Shown in pieces: positions 43,719-52,265 of a DNA stretch of 64,000 bases. The position numbers and the translations under genes were made by a program. The notes under the pieces were generated by a model. It was not told where the DNA came from. It did not search any database and was given only the letters and a program-made list of their open reading frames with translations. The stretch comes from Bacteroidales bacterium F22 (GTDB taxonomy: Bacteria; Bacteroidota; Bacteroidia; Bacteroidales; Bacteroidaceae), in the NCBI GenBank assembly GCA_029541985.1, contig CP095414.1, positions 2,343,001-2,407,000 of the forward strand, given 5' to 3'. The first letter of the stretch is position 1. Each line of letters opens with the position of its first letter.

Positions 43719-44483
43719 TTATTCCAAGAAACGTTTGTCTAAGAAATCATTAAAAGCATCTTTATACTGGTTACTAATAGGAATATAGACATTTTTATCA
43801 AATACGATTCGGTTTCTTTCTATTATCTGTACGTGATTGAGATTCACTATAAAGGAGCGATGCACACGCATAAATAAATTTGTCGGAAGATGCTCTTCCA
43901 TTTTTTTAATCGTCATCAATGACATGATTGGTTTTGCATTTACTTGGTAGATACACACATACTCACGTTGGCTTTCGATATACTTTATTTGGTCATAATT
44001 AATCCGTATGATTCGGTATTCACTTTTGATGTAAAGACAATCTGATGAGGCCGTTAGTTCCTCTTCTGTACCATTTTCATTTGTTCCATCTTCTGTCGAA
44101 GACAGCATATCCACATGTGTCTTCATGAAATAGCGTTTCTTTATCTTATCTACACACTTGACAAATGTACCATACGACAGTGGTTTCAGTAAATAATCAG
44201 CAGCATCTAGTGCAAAAGCATCTAGAGCAAATTCTCTGTGAGCCGTAGTAAAAATGACTTTAGGAGGATTCGTTAGCGACTGCACCAGTTCCACTCCATT
44301 CATATCAGGCATGTTGATATCTACGAAAAGCAGATCAACCTCTTGATTTTGTAACGTATTTCTGGCATCTATTGCATTATCAAATGAAGCCGTAAGCTTT
44401 AGATTAGCAGTCTTGGCTATGTAAGATTCTATTTGTTGCAATGCTAGTGGTTCATCATCTATAGCTATACATTTTATTTCCAT
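43719..44483 (-). CDS. LytTR-family response regulator
   Basis: 254 residues. The receiver domain (about 1-120) starts KCIAIDDEPLALQQIESYIA, with the phospho-acceptor Asp55 in LLFVDINMPDMNG and the conserved Lys in ADYLLKPLSY. A linker with an acidic stretch leads to the C-terminal LytTR DNA-binding domain (about 155-250; IESQREYVCIY, FMRVHRSFIVNL, IPISNQYKDAF). It is the partner of the kinase encoded 39 bases upstream. LytTR domains bind direct repeats upstream of target genes. Confidence 0.93.
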   Translation of the reverse strand: MEIKCIAIDDEPLALQQIESYIAKTANLKLTASFDNAIDARNTLQNQEVDLLFVDINMPDMNGVELVQSLTNPPKVIFTTAHREFALDAFALDAADYLLKPLSYGTFVKCVDKIKKRYFMKTHVDMLSSTEDGTNENGTEEELTASSDCLYIKSEYRIIRINYDQIKYIESQREYVCIYQVNAKPIMSLMTIKKMEEHLPTNLFMRVHRSFIVNLNHVQIIERNRIVFDKNVYIPISNQYKDAFNDFLDKRFLE

Positions 44484-44522
44484 ATTACTGTCGTTTTGTT
44501 CGTTTCGTATTTTGTTGATTGT

Positions 44523-45698
44523 TTAGGATTTGTTCTTTATCTCTTTTTCCTTTTGATTCAAAGGAATGGTCAACTCGAAACTATAGTTATTATCTATTTT
44601 TCTACCTCTTAAGGAGTAGTTGCCTGGATAGAGTATATCTAGACGGTCTCTCATATTTTTCATACCTAATCCCCCATGTTTGTCATCAGAAGGTACATCA
44701 AGGAGTGAGGCTTGTTGTTTACCATAATCCGAATTCGTGATATTCAAGGAAAGAAAATCAGGTTTAGTCTCAGAAGGGACTAGTTGTAGATGGATATCTA
44801 TAAATGAAGCTTTGGTATAGCTGATGCCATGTTTAAATGCATTTTCAATAGCCGAGATATACAAGAGTGGGGGCACACTGATATTCGCAGGAGTATTTTT
44901 TGGCTTATTCCATCTGATACTAACTCTTGAAGGAAACCTGAGACGCATCAAGGCAATGTAATTGTCGATGAAATGGAGTTCATCCACTAATTTTATTTGC
45001 TGTTTGTTGCTATCATATATAAGGTAACTCATCAGTTGTGATAGCTGAATGACTGCCGTTTGAGCCTTTTCCGCATCTATCTCTATCAGCGCATGAATAT
45101 TGTTCAGCGTATTCATAAATAAATGAGGACTAACTTGTTGTTGTAAAAAAGCTAGTTGCATCTGTACGTTATCTTTAGCTAAGCGAGTACGTTCCTGTTC
45201 AGCTGACATCCATCGAAGTGATACAAATAACAAATCATCCAAACCGATGATAAGTATCGTTAGTAATGAAATATGTGCAATTGCTGGAATCCTAGGCGGA
45301 AGATTTCCTCTTAATATATGATGAGCCCTTGGTCGCATTCCTGATTCTTTTAGAGGGTCTATCAGCTTCTCTGAGATGGGTAATCCCGAGAATTGTTCTA
45401 AATTTTCGAACAATACAATAAGGGCAAAAGTGATAATCATGGCTCCTATAATGAGGCATAGGTATGTTTTCCACTTTTCCTGAGTAAGGAATCGCTTGAA
45501 ATAGAGTCGATTTACGATAAATAAGGCCAATATGATGACATATTCTGTCAAGATATGCACTATCGGATGATAATCCGAATTAGGAAATTTACCTAACAGA
45601 ATAGGTAATGAGAAAGTAAGCGTCCAAGCTACTACCATCACTATTGTGTGAAGGTGACTTGCTGAAGGTGATGGCGAGAGCGTTTTGATATTGTTCAT
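44523..45698 (-). CDS. LytS/YehU-type sensor histidine kinase
   Basis: 391 residues if the first ATG is used; the ATG at 45638 (MVVAWTLTFSLPILLGK) is a good alternative because the promoter lies directly over the upstream start. Four to five membrane helices (about 20-170) precede the His_kinase domain (PF06580): QQVSPHLFMNTLNNIHALIE has the phospho-acceptor His192, and SAIENAFKHG and GLGMKNMRDRLDILYP are the N and G boxes of the ATPase. It phosphorylates the LytTR regulator. No extracellular sensor domain is seen, so it probably senses through its membrane part. Confidence 0.9.
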   Translation of the reverse strand: MNNIKTLSPSPSASHLHTIVMVVAWTLTFSLPILLGKFPNSDYHPIVHILTEYVIILALFIVNRLYFKRFLTQEKWKTYLCLIIGAMIITFALIVLFENLEQFSGLPISEKLIDPLKESGMRPRAHHILRGNLPPRIPAIAHISLLTILIIGLDDLLFVSLRWMSAEQERTRLAKDNVQMQLAFLQQQVSPHLFMNTLNNIHALIEIDAEKAQTAVIQLSQLMSYLIYDSNKQQIKLVDELHFIDNYIALMRLRFPSRVSIRWNKPKNTPANISVPPLLYISAIENAFKHGISYTKASFIDIHLQLVPSETKPDFLSLNITNSDYGKQQASLLDVPSDDKHGGLGMKNMRDRLDILYPGNYSLRGRKIDNNYSFELTIPLNQKEKEIKNKS

Positions 45699-45703
45699 CT
45701 TTT

Positions 45704-45734
45704 CAAATATAATATTTTTTTATACTACTTCAAA
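45704..45734 (-). promoter_or_regulatory. Promoter of the LytS/LytTR unit
   Basis: On the minus strand TTTG (complement of 45731-45734), 19 bp, TATATTTG (complement of 45704-45711), an exact promoter. The predicted transcript start falls at about 45697-45700, on the first ATG of the kinase. Confidence 0.8.
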
Positions 45735-45777
45735 CTGTATGTTGAATTTATGATGCTAAGATAATTGAATACGATAT

Positions 45778-45802
45778 AATCTATAGAATACAATCTATAG
45801 AA
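45778..45802. repeat. Pair of 11-bp direct repeats in the divergent region
   Basis: AATCTATAGAA occurs at 45778-45788 and again at 45792-45802, 14 bp apart start to start. Each contains the palindrome TCTATAGA. Related half sites (TCTATGAA near 45815, GTAGATAGAATT near 45861, GTAGATTCTAG near 45882) follow. They could be operator sites for the LytTR regulator or another regulator. Confidence 0.5.
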
Positions 45803-45891
45803 CGCACGCTTTTATCTATGAATTTTTGTTTTTCTTTATTCTCCTTAACGATTCTCTTCTGTAGATAGAATTGCTCTGTTCGTAGATTCTA

Positions 45892-45923
45892 GTTGAGAAG
45901 CACAATCTGCTTGTTTATCTTTG
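45892..45923 (+). promoter_or_regulatory. Promoter of the DUF1566-CotH unit
   Basis: GTTG (45892-45895), one base off TTTG, lies 20 bp before TATCTTTG (45916-45923), 47 bases before the first start codon. Confidence 0.7.
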
Positions 45924-45970
45924 TATCGTTGAGAAAATGAAATTCAGCTAGCTATAATTAAAAGAAGAAA

Positions 45971-47350
45971 ATGATGAAAAGAAAATTAATCACAGCAATG
46001 GCTTTAACTATTACCTTTTCTTGTTGGGCATCTTCGCAAGATGATACAAGAAATCGACTTACTTATCCCATCGTTGATACTAACCAAAAGGTTTGTTACG
46101 ATGCAAAAGTAGCTATAGATGAGCCTATCCCAGGACAAGCCTTTTACGGTCAAGATGCACAGTTCGAAGGTAATCAACCCAGTTATAAAGACAATGGTGA
46201 TGGAACCATTACTGATTTAGTAACAGGGCTTATGTGGCAGAAGTCGAGCGATACAGATGGTGATGGGCAACTCACTGCTAAAGATAAATTGAGCTACAAG
46301 AAATCACTTAAATATGCTAAGAAGAGTAAATACGCAGGCTATACCGATTGGCGTATTCCGACTATTAAAGAGCTCTATTCACTAATTGATTTTTCAGGTA
46401 TAGATCCTAGTGGATACAGAGAAAATGACCCTAGTGGACTCCGTCCATTCATCAATACGAATTTCTTTACCTTCGAGTATGGTGATGAGAACTCAGGGGA
46501 ACGTCTTATCGATTCTCAATATGTTACCACTTCATTGTATAAAAACAAGAAAAACAAATTACTCTTTGGTGTCAATTTCGCCGATGGACGTATCAAAGGA
46601 TATGGTTTGAAATTTGGTCGAAAAGACAAGACATTTTGTGTACTCTTAGTTCGAGGAGCCAAGACATATGGAAAGAATAATTTTAAAGATAATGGTGATG
46701 GCACCATCTCAGATAAGGCAACTGGGTTGATGTGGACCAAAGGAGATAGTATGATAGGGATGAATTGGGAACGTGCGCTCGGCTATGCCGAACAATCGAC
46801 TGCAAGCGGATATAGTGATTGGCGTCTCCCAAATGCAAAGGAATTGCAAAGTATTGTAGACTACGAACGTGCTCCAGATGTGACCAATTCTCCAGCTATA
46901 GATCCGATATTCAATTGTACTTCTATCTTAAATGAAAGCAATCAAGTTGATTATCCATTTTATTGGACTAGCACCACTCATGCTAATTGGACCGAACAAG
47001 GTGGGAACCATGGAGTTTATATTGCCTTTGGACGAGCTCTAGGTTACATGTCTATGCGAGGTCCACAGAAATCAGGAAATGACTCATCTCATCAGCGACC
47101 TAGTGGTGGTAGAGGATCTAGACGCCAAGGTGGTTCTCGAGGCGGTTCTGGTCACCAAGGTCCTCCTCCAGAGCAATCAGTTAGCAAGAGCAAACTCAGT
47201 CAAACTGCTGGATGGCAAGATGTTCATGGAGCTGGTGCTCAACGCAGCGACCCTAAATCTGGAGATGCATCTAAGTTTCCAAAAGGATTCGGCCCTCAGG
47301 GAGATGCTATCCGTATCAATAACTTTGTACGATTAGTGCGCAATATTTAA
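45971..47350 (+). CDS. Exported double-DUF1566 protein with EF-hand-like loop
   Basis: 459 residues. The N-terminus is a signal peptide or lipoprotein signal (cleavage near WASSQ or at FSC). The first DUF1566 (Lcl-type) module starts near residue 74 (DNGDGTITDLVTGLMWQ) and contains GYTDWRIPTIKELYSLID. The second starts near 240 (DNGDGTISDKATGLMWTKG) and contains GYSDWRLPNAKELQSIVDYE. Between DUF1566 motifs of the first copy lies DTDGDGQLTAKDK (from Asp94), a near-perfect EF-hand/dockerin calcium loop. Residues about 370-400 are a Gly/Arg/Ser/Pro-rich low-complexity insert. DUF1566 proteins are extracellular, probably lectin-like folds; Lcl of Legionella binds glycans. The CotH gene follows after 54 bases. 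Function is unknown. Confidence 0.75.
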   Translation: MMKRKLITAMALTITFSCWASSQDDTRNRLTYPIVDTNQKVCYDAKVAIDEPIPGQAFYGQDAQFEGNQPSYKDNGDGTITDLVTGLMWQKSSDTDGDGQLTAKDKLSYKKSLKYAKKSKYAGYTDWRIPTIKELYSLIDFSGIDPSGYRENDPSGLRPFINTNFFTFEYGDENSGERLIDSQYVTTSLYKNKKNKLLFGVNFADGRIKGYGLKFGRKDKTFCVLLVRGAKTYGKNNFKDNGDGTISDKATGLMWTKGDSMIGMNWERALGYAEQSTASGYSDWRLPNAKELQSIVDYERAPDVTNSPAIDPIFNCTSILNESNQVDYPFYWTSTTHANWTEQGGNHGVYIAFGRALGYMSMRGPQKSGNDSSHQRPSGGRGSRRQGGSRGGSGHQGPPPEQSVSKSKLSQTAGWQDVHGAGAQRSDPKSGDASKFPKGFGPQGDAIRINNFVRLVRNI

Positions 47351-47404
47351 GTAACAGAGAAATAACCATGAGGCTAACTAAGCCTGACACTTAAACAAAA
47401 GAAT

Positions 47405-48871
47405 ATGATTAAAAAGAAATACCTATTTGCCGTTGCGATGACTTTCCTATTTGGGTTAGGAGCACTTTCTAGCTGTAGTGATAGCAATTCGACTACCGAA
47501 GACGTAAGTACCGATTCTGAGACTAGTGATGATGCTGTTTCAGACTCAACGAGTACTGAAGAGACCTTTGATGATTGGACTGAAGCGACACATTCTAAAA
47601 ATGTAGACCCTAATTTTGATGAAGTATTTGATGATGCATCAGTCATGCGTATAGACATCGTGATGGATGATACTGATTGGAATGATATGCAGGATAATTT
47701 AGCCTCTGTACTCAGTAGTACAGGGAGTTCTGTTCCTGGCGGTTTTCCTGGTGGCGCTCCTGGTGGTGCTCCTGGTGGGCAAACGACTGGAGAGACTGGT
47801 TATGTCCAAAACACCTCTCTTGATGACCCTGATTGGTTTTCATGTTCCGTCTTTTACAATGATATAGAATGGTATCATGTGGGGGTTCGTTATAAAGGAA
47901 ACTCCAGTTTACAACAAGCCTATCAGCAAGGGTCAAACAAACTCTCTTTCAAATTCAATTTTGATAAATATGAGGATGATTACCCAACATTGAAGAATCA
48001 GCGATTCTACGGATTCAAGAAATTAAGTCTCAATAATAATTATCTTGATGAATCATGTATGCGCGAGAAGGTTACTGCTGACCTATTTCGTAAGTTTGGC
48101 CTCGCTGCACCTCATACTCGTTTCTGCGTAGTCTATGTCAATCATGGTAGTGGTGCTGAATACTATGGTATCTACGCCCTTGTGGAAGCAGTAGATGATA
48201 CCGTAATCGATACTCAATTTGACGATAATGACGGTAATCTATACAAGCCAGAAGGCGATGCAGCTAGTTTCGGGATTGATACTTATGAAGAATCTGAATT
48301 TTATAAGAAGACAAATGAAGATGATGCCGATTACAGTGACGTATTTGCGCTATATACTGCTCTTCATGATTCGACCCGTATCACTGCACCAGACGAATGG
48401 AAAGCAAACCTTGAGACCGTACTAGATGTACCTGTATTCTTGAAGTGGTTGGCAGCTAACACAGTGATACAAAATTGGGATACGTACGGTAACATGACCC
48501 ACAACTATTACTTGTACAATGATCCAACAACGGGATTGCTTAACTGGATTCCATGGGATAACAATGAAGCATTGAACGATGATAACCGAGACCTGCCTCT
48601 TGATTTAACGAGTGTCAGTGACCTGTGGCCGTTGATCAATTATTTGATGGACGATAGCGATTATATGGCTACTTACAAAGCCGATGTTCAAGCCTTTATC
48701 GATGAATGTTACAATACCAGTACAATGGATTCTTTGTATGATACTTATAGTAGTCTGCTTCAAGACTATGCTTCACAAGAGAATAACAGTAACTTCAGTA
48801 GTGCTGTCTCTATCTTGAAACAGCATGTAAGTGATCGAGCAACTGCTGTCTCTACCTATCTAAGTGAATAG
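47405..48871 (+). CDS. CotH-kinase family lipoprotein
   Basis: 488 residues. Lipobox LSSC near residues 20-23, then a Ser/Thr/Asp/Glu-rich linker (about 24-60). The CotH domain (about 70-485) starts with IDIVMDDTDWNDMQDN, contains VGVRYKGNSSLQ and KLSFKFNFDKYEDD, KKLSLNNNYLDESCMREKVTADLFRKFG (read in parts), and the active-site region: Asp359 in IQNWDTYG, HNYYLYND, and Asp385 in IPWDNNEAL, the pair matching the two catalytic Asp of CotH. A GGFPGGAPGGAPGG insert (about 115-130) splits an early loop. CotH kinases phosphorylate secreted proteins in the atypical-kinase fold; in this organism the target would be at the cell surface. The neighbour with the DUF1566 domains is the obvious candidate partner. 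Confidence 0.82.
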   Translation: MIKKKYLFAVAMTFLFGLGALSSCSDSNSTTEDVSTDSETSDDAVSDSTSTEETFDDWTEATHSKNVDPNFDEVFDDASVMRIDIVMDDTDWNDMQDNLASVLSSTGSSVPGGFPGGAPGGAPGGQTTGETGYVQNTSLDDPDWFSCSVFYNDIEWYHVGVRYKGNSSLQQAYQQGSNKLSFKFNFDKYEDDYPTLKNQRFYGFKKLSLNNNYLDESCMREKVTADLFRKFGLAAPHTRFCVVYVNHGSGAEYYGIYALVEAVDDTVIDTQFDDNDGNLYKPEGDAASFGIDTYEESEFYKKTNEDDADYSDVFALYTALHDSTRITAPDEWKANLETVLDVPVFLKWLAANTVIQNWDTYGNMTHNYYLYNDPTTGLLNWIPWDNNEALNDDNRDLPLDLTSVSDLWPLINYLMDDSDYMATYKADVQAFIDECYNTSTMDSLYDTYSSLLQDYASQENNSNFSSAVSILKQHVSDRATAVSTYLSE

Positions 48872-48916
48872 ATAGCCTGTAATGACTTAAACAGAAATTT
48901 TCATTCTTTTCATTAG

Positions 48917-48956
48917 AAATCTCCTTCATGAGCTAGCGCTTGTGGAGGGGATTTTT
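48917..48956 (+). terminator. Terminator of the DUF1566-CotH unit
   Basis: A 12-bp stem with two G-U pairs (48917-48928 with 48943-48954) and T run to about 48957. Confidence 0.7.
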
Positions 48957-49010
48957 TGGTATTATATAGTGGTATAACAATTATTAACCTGTTTGCCTAT
49001 TGTTTTTCTA

Positions 49011-49061
49011 TTATATCGTCTATCTTTGTATCGTTACCCGATATAAAGGTGAGCGATATAT
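49011..49061 (+). promoter_or_regulatory. padR promoter with operator-like palindromes
   Basis: The -7 box TATCTTTG is at 49021-49028. Directly after it is TATCG-N5-CGATA (49029-49043), a perfect inverted repeat over the probable start site. A wider repeat TTATATCG (49011-49018) with CGATATAA (49039-49046) encloses the -7 box, and a third CGATATAT lies at 49054-49061. This is the layout expected of a self-repressed regulator gene. Confidence 0.6.
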
Positions 49062-49075
49062 ATAAAAGACAAAAG

Positions 49076-49387
49076 ATGAAACAAACAAATGTAGTATTGA
49101 CAGAGGCTGTATTTTATACATTGCTTGTTCTGCATAAACCCTTACATGGCTACGGAATCATGCAAGAGACAAGTGAGATGAGTAATGGGAGACTAAAATT
49201 ATCAGCGGGAACACTTTATGGTGCTTTATCTTCCTTATTAGATAAAGGTTGGATTGAAGAACTCCCTATAGAGAAAGGAAGTCGTAAGAAGGAGTATAAG
49301 GTGACGAAACTAGGCAAAGAAATAGTGAAGCTTGAACTTGAGCGACTCGAAGAATTGGTGGACAATGGAAAAAGAATAATTAATTAA
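49076..49387 (+). CDS. PadR-family transcriptional regulator
   Basis: The ATG at 49076 gives MKQTNVVLTEAVFYTLLVLH, the normal PadR start; the frame is open further up but runs through the promoter. The 103-residue protein is a winged HTH with HGYGIMQETSEMSNGRLKLSAGTLYGALSSL (read in parts) and the beta wing ending KKEYKVTKLGKEI. The last part is a short dimerisation helix, making it a compact subfamily 2 PadR. It lies 10 bases before a DUF2812 gene, the usual partner, whose expression it probably represses. Confidence 0.9.
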   Translation: MKQTNVVLTEAVFYTLLVLHKPLHGYGIMQETSEMSNGRLKLSAGTLYGALSSLLDKGWIEELPIEKGSRKKEYKVTKLGKEIVKLELERLEELVDNGKRIIN

Positions 49388-49397
49388 AGTAAGTGTC

Positions 49398-49982
49398 ATG
49401 AAAAAAGTAATTTTTAAAACATTCTTCATTTGGGAGTATGAGAAAGAAGAGAAGTGGCTTAATAAGATGTCTTCCAAAGGGTGGCAGCTTGTCGATGCTC
49501 GACTATTTAAGTATACTTTTGAAAGGGGAGAACCGGATGAGTATATTTATAGACTTGAACTACTGGATAAGAAACCAAGTACCTCTGAAGGTAAAGCCTA
49601 TGTTGATTTCTTAGATGGAGTCAATATCGAGTCTGTAGGACAATGCAGAAATTGGATTTATCTTCGTATCAAACGTTCAAATGGTGATTTCAGCAGCGAG
49701 GATAAAGTTCATAGCAATCTGACTCGAATAATGCGTGTCGATGATTTATATCAATTTTCGCGCAACTTAACCCTTTGTATGGTCGTGGCTTCTTTCGCAT
49801 TTCTTCTAATCTGTCATGAAGTCGATATGCAGACTCGGTGGAGTGACTTTCTAACTGGCTTCTTTACTGGAATCGGTATCGGAGCTTCGGTTATGTCCTT
49901 GATTATGATTCCTGCGATGACAAGAAATCGCAAGAAGATAAAACAATATATACGTGAACTCTCGGTGAATGAGGGAAATTGA
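49398..49982 (+). CDS. DUF2812-domain membrane protein
   Basis: 194 residues. The N-terminal half is the DUF2812 domain: FFIWEYEKEEKWLNKMSSKGWQL and FKYTFERGEPDEYIYRLE. Two membrane helices follow (about 130-145 and 155-175), and a short basic tail. The family is regularly found next to padR-type regulators and is probably controlled by them; molecular role unknown. It ends 26 bases before the peptidase gene. Confidence 0.8.
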   Translation: MKKVIFKTFFIWEYEKEEKWLNKMSSKGWQLVDARLFKYTFERGEPDEYIYRLELLDKKPSTSEGKAYVDFLDGVNIESVGQCRNWIYLRIKRSNGDFSSEDKVHSNLTRIMRVDDLYQFSRNLTLCMVVASFAFLLICHEVDMQTRWSDFLTGFFTGIGIGASVMSLIMIPAMTRNRKKIKQYIRELSVNEGN

Positions 49983-50008
49983 TTTAGTATTCATTAAAAA
50001 AATGTTCT

Positions 50009-52000
50009 ATGAAAACAATTGGTCTGTTTTTTGTTGTAAGCTTAATTATGACAAACATTAATGCACAGAATGCTGTAACCGCACGCCCTGGAAATGCAGC
50101 GCTGGTTACTTCAGATGCTAACTTGAAGAAATTAGCTTCGCTCGATGATGGTGATTACAAATATGAAGTCGCTGATTACTTTGCTCGTCCCAAAGCATCT
50201 TCCTTTCAGTTATCTCCAAATGGTCAATACATGTCTTATTTCGAAAAAGATGATAAGAATAAAAATCATGTATATGTCAAGGAGATTGCTTCTGGTCGTG
50301 TCCAATTAGCTATTGAAGAAAAGGAAGAACCTATCAAAGGGTATGGCTGGATCAATAATGACCGTCTATTCTATATGATGGATAAAGGGGGCAATGAAAA
50401 CTATCATATCTATGCTAGTGACCTCGATGGACTGAACAATATTGACCTGACTCCTTTTGAAGGCGTTCAAGCAAACCTCTTGAATATATTGAAAGAGCAG
50501 AAGGATTTTGTTATCATCCAAATGAACAAAAATAATAAGCAGATTTTTGAACCTTATAAATTGAATGTAGTGACTGGTGAACTCACCCAACTTTATGAAA
50601 ATAAAGATGTAAATAGTCCTATTCAAGGGTATATCTTTGATAAAGAAGGAAATCTGCGTGGATATAGTAAGATGGTCAATGGTACGGAGATTGAACTCTG
50701 GTACAAAGACCTTGATACAGGCATATTTCATCTGTTGAAAAAGAACAAATGGGATGATACCTTTAGCATCTTATTCTTCAATTATGCTTCACCAAATCCT
50801 GACGAGGCTTATGTCATCACCAATCTACATGGAGATAAAACAGAGGTTGTGTTGTACGATTTGAAGAAGAATGAAGAAATCAAAACTGTAGCTGCCAATG
50901 CTGACTATGACATCACTAACTTGGGAGCTTCTCGCAAGCGCAACTGGGAACTTGATTTCTATGCTTATGAAGGGGATAAATATGTAACCGTACCGATAAG
51001 CGATACCTATAAAAAGCTAAATAAGGAAGTAAAATCTACATTTCCTGACAAAGAGTACTATGTAGTAGATTACGATGATGATGAAAAGACTTTCTTGATT
51101 GTCTTGCAGAGCGATAAACTCTATGGTACTTATTATCAATATGATACTCAAACAAATCAATTTAATTTGCTCTATGATTTGATGCCACAACTCTCTGAAA
51201 AGGATATGGCAGAGATGCGTCCGATAGCCTTTAAAAGTCGCGATGGGATGATGATTCATGGCTATATCACATTGCCTCATCAAGCGTTGCAAGGTCAGAA
51301 AGTACCTTTGATAGTCAATCCTCATGGAGGGCCACAAGGGATACGTGATAGCTGGGGATTTAATCCAGAGACACAACTCTTTGCTAGTCGTGGATATGCG
51401 ACTTTACAGGTTAACTTCCGTATCTCAGGAGGCTATGGTAAACAATTTTTACGTGCTGGATTTAAGCAAATAGGGCGTAAGTTGATGAATGATATCGAAG
51501 ATGGAGTCTATTATGCAATCAAACAAGGATGGGTAGATGAAAGTAAGATAGCCATCTATGGGGGTAGTCATGGTGGATATGCTACTTTGATGGGACTTGT
51601 CAAGACACCAGATCTATATGTCTGTGGAGTTGATTATTGTGGAGTCTCAAATATAGATACCTTCTTCGACTCATTTCCTGAGTATTGGAAACCATATAAG
51701 GAATTGGTCAAAGAGATATGGTATGACTTAGACGATCCTCAAGAAGCGAAGATAGCTAAGGCGGTCTCACCATTCTATCAGATTGATAAGATTACCAAAC
51801 CACTGATGGTGGTACAAGGAGCAAATGACCCACGTGTGAATATCAATGAAAGTGACCAGATAGTCACAGGATTGCGTGCGAAAGGCTTTGATGTGCCTTA
51901 CATGGTGAAATATGATGAGGGACACGGATACTATAGAGAGGAGAACCGTATGGATTTCTATAGTAGTATGATGGGATTTTTAGCGCAATACTTGAAGTAA
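50009..52000 (+). CDS. S9-family (prolyl oligopeptidase) secreted peptidase
   Basis: 663 residues with a signal peptide ending MTNINAQ. The beta-propeller occupies about 55-385 and the alpha/beta hydrolase domain about 400-663. The triad is Ser520 in GGSHGG, Asp607 in GANDPRVN and His639 in DEGHGYY. Peptidases of this class cleave dipeptides or acylated residues from short peptides in the periplasm. It is the third gene of the padR unit, with no promoter of its own visible in the 26-base gap. Confidence 0.93.
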   Translation: MKTIGLFFVVSLIMTNINAQNAVTARPGNAALVTSDANLKKLASLDDGDYKYEVADYFARPKASSFQLSPNGQYMSYFEKDDKNKNHVYVKEIASGRVQLAIEEKEEPIKGYGWINNDRLFYMMDKGGNENYHIYASDLDGLNNIDLTPFEGVQANLLNILKEQKDFVIIQMNKNNKQIFEPYKLNVVTGELTQLYENKDVNSPIQGYIFDKEGNLRGYSKMVNGTEIELWYKDLDTGIFHLLKKNKWDDTFSILFFNYASPNPDEAYVITNLHGDKTEVVLYDLKKNEEIKTVAANADYDITNLGASRKRNWELDFYAYEGDKYVTVPISDTYKKLNKEVKSTFPDKEYYVVDYDDDEKTFLIVLQSDKLYGTYYQYDTQTNQFNLLYDLMPQLSEKDMAEMRPIAFKSRDGMMIHGYITLPHQALQGQKVPLIVNPHGGPQGIRDSWGFNPETQLFASRGYATLQVNFRISGGYGKQFLRAGFKQIGRKLMNDIEDGVYYAIKQGWVDESKIAIYGGSHGGYATLMGLVKTPDLYVCGVDYCGVSNIDTFFDSFPEYWKPYKELVKEIWYDLDDPQEAKIAKAVSPFYQIDKITKPLMVVQGANDPRVNINESDQIVTGLRAKGFDVPYMVKYDEGHGYYREENRMDFYSSMMGFLAQYLK

Positions 52001-52152
52001 TTGCATTGACTTAATTTAGCCTTCATGTCCTAACTTTTCACAATAGTGAATTTCTACGCTTCAAATAGAGCTTATCACTTTTCTTTTCCTAAGGAAAGAG
52101 TATGCTGACTTATTTTAGGACAAAAGAAGAACCTTAAAATGAATTTTGTTGT

Positions 52153-52182
52153 TTCTGAGCAACCGAAATAACTTGCTCAGAA
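52153..52182. repeat. 10-bp perfect inverted repeat
   Basis: TTCTGAGCAA (52153-52162) with TTGCTCAGAA (52173-52182), a 10-base loop; not followed by a T run. Confidence 0.75.
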
Positions 52183-52208
52183 GGATTATTTAGTAAGACT
52201 TAAGTGCT

Positions 52209-52260
52209 ACCGGGGTAGGACTTAAGTCTTCTTTTTATAAAGACGAAGTCCTACCCCGGT
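52209..52260. repeat. Long GC-rich hairpin
   Basis: The 22-base arm 52209-52230 and the 21-base arm 52240-52260 pair almost fully (15 bp outer stem with ACCGGGGTAGGACTT, a small bulge, TCTT/AAGA at the top) around a nine-base T/A-rich loop. The outer part is much more GC-rich than its surroundings. A GACTTAAGT motif occurs just before it (52197-52205) and again inside its left arm. Confidence 0.85.
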
Positions 52261-52265
52261 TATGA

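Noticed and set aside
45971..47350. A spore-coat or phage tail protein
   Set aside because: DUF1566 domains and a signal peptide are clear; no phage genes surround it.
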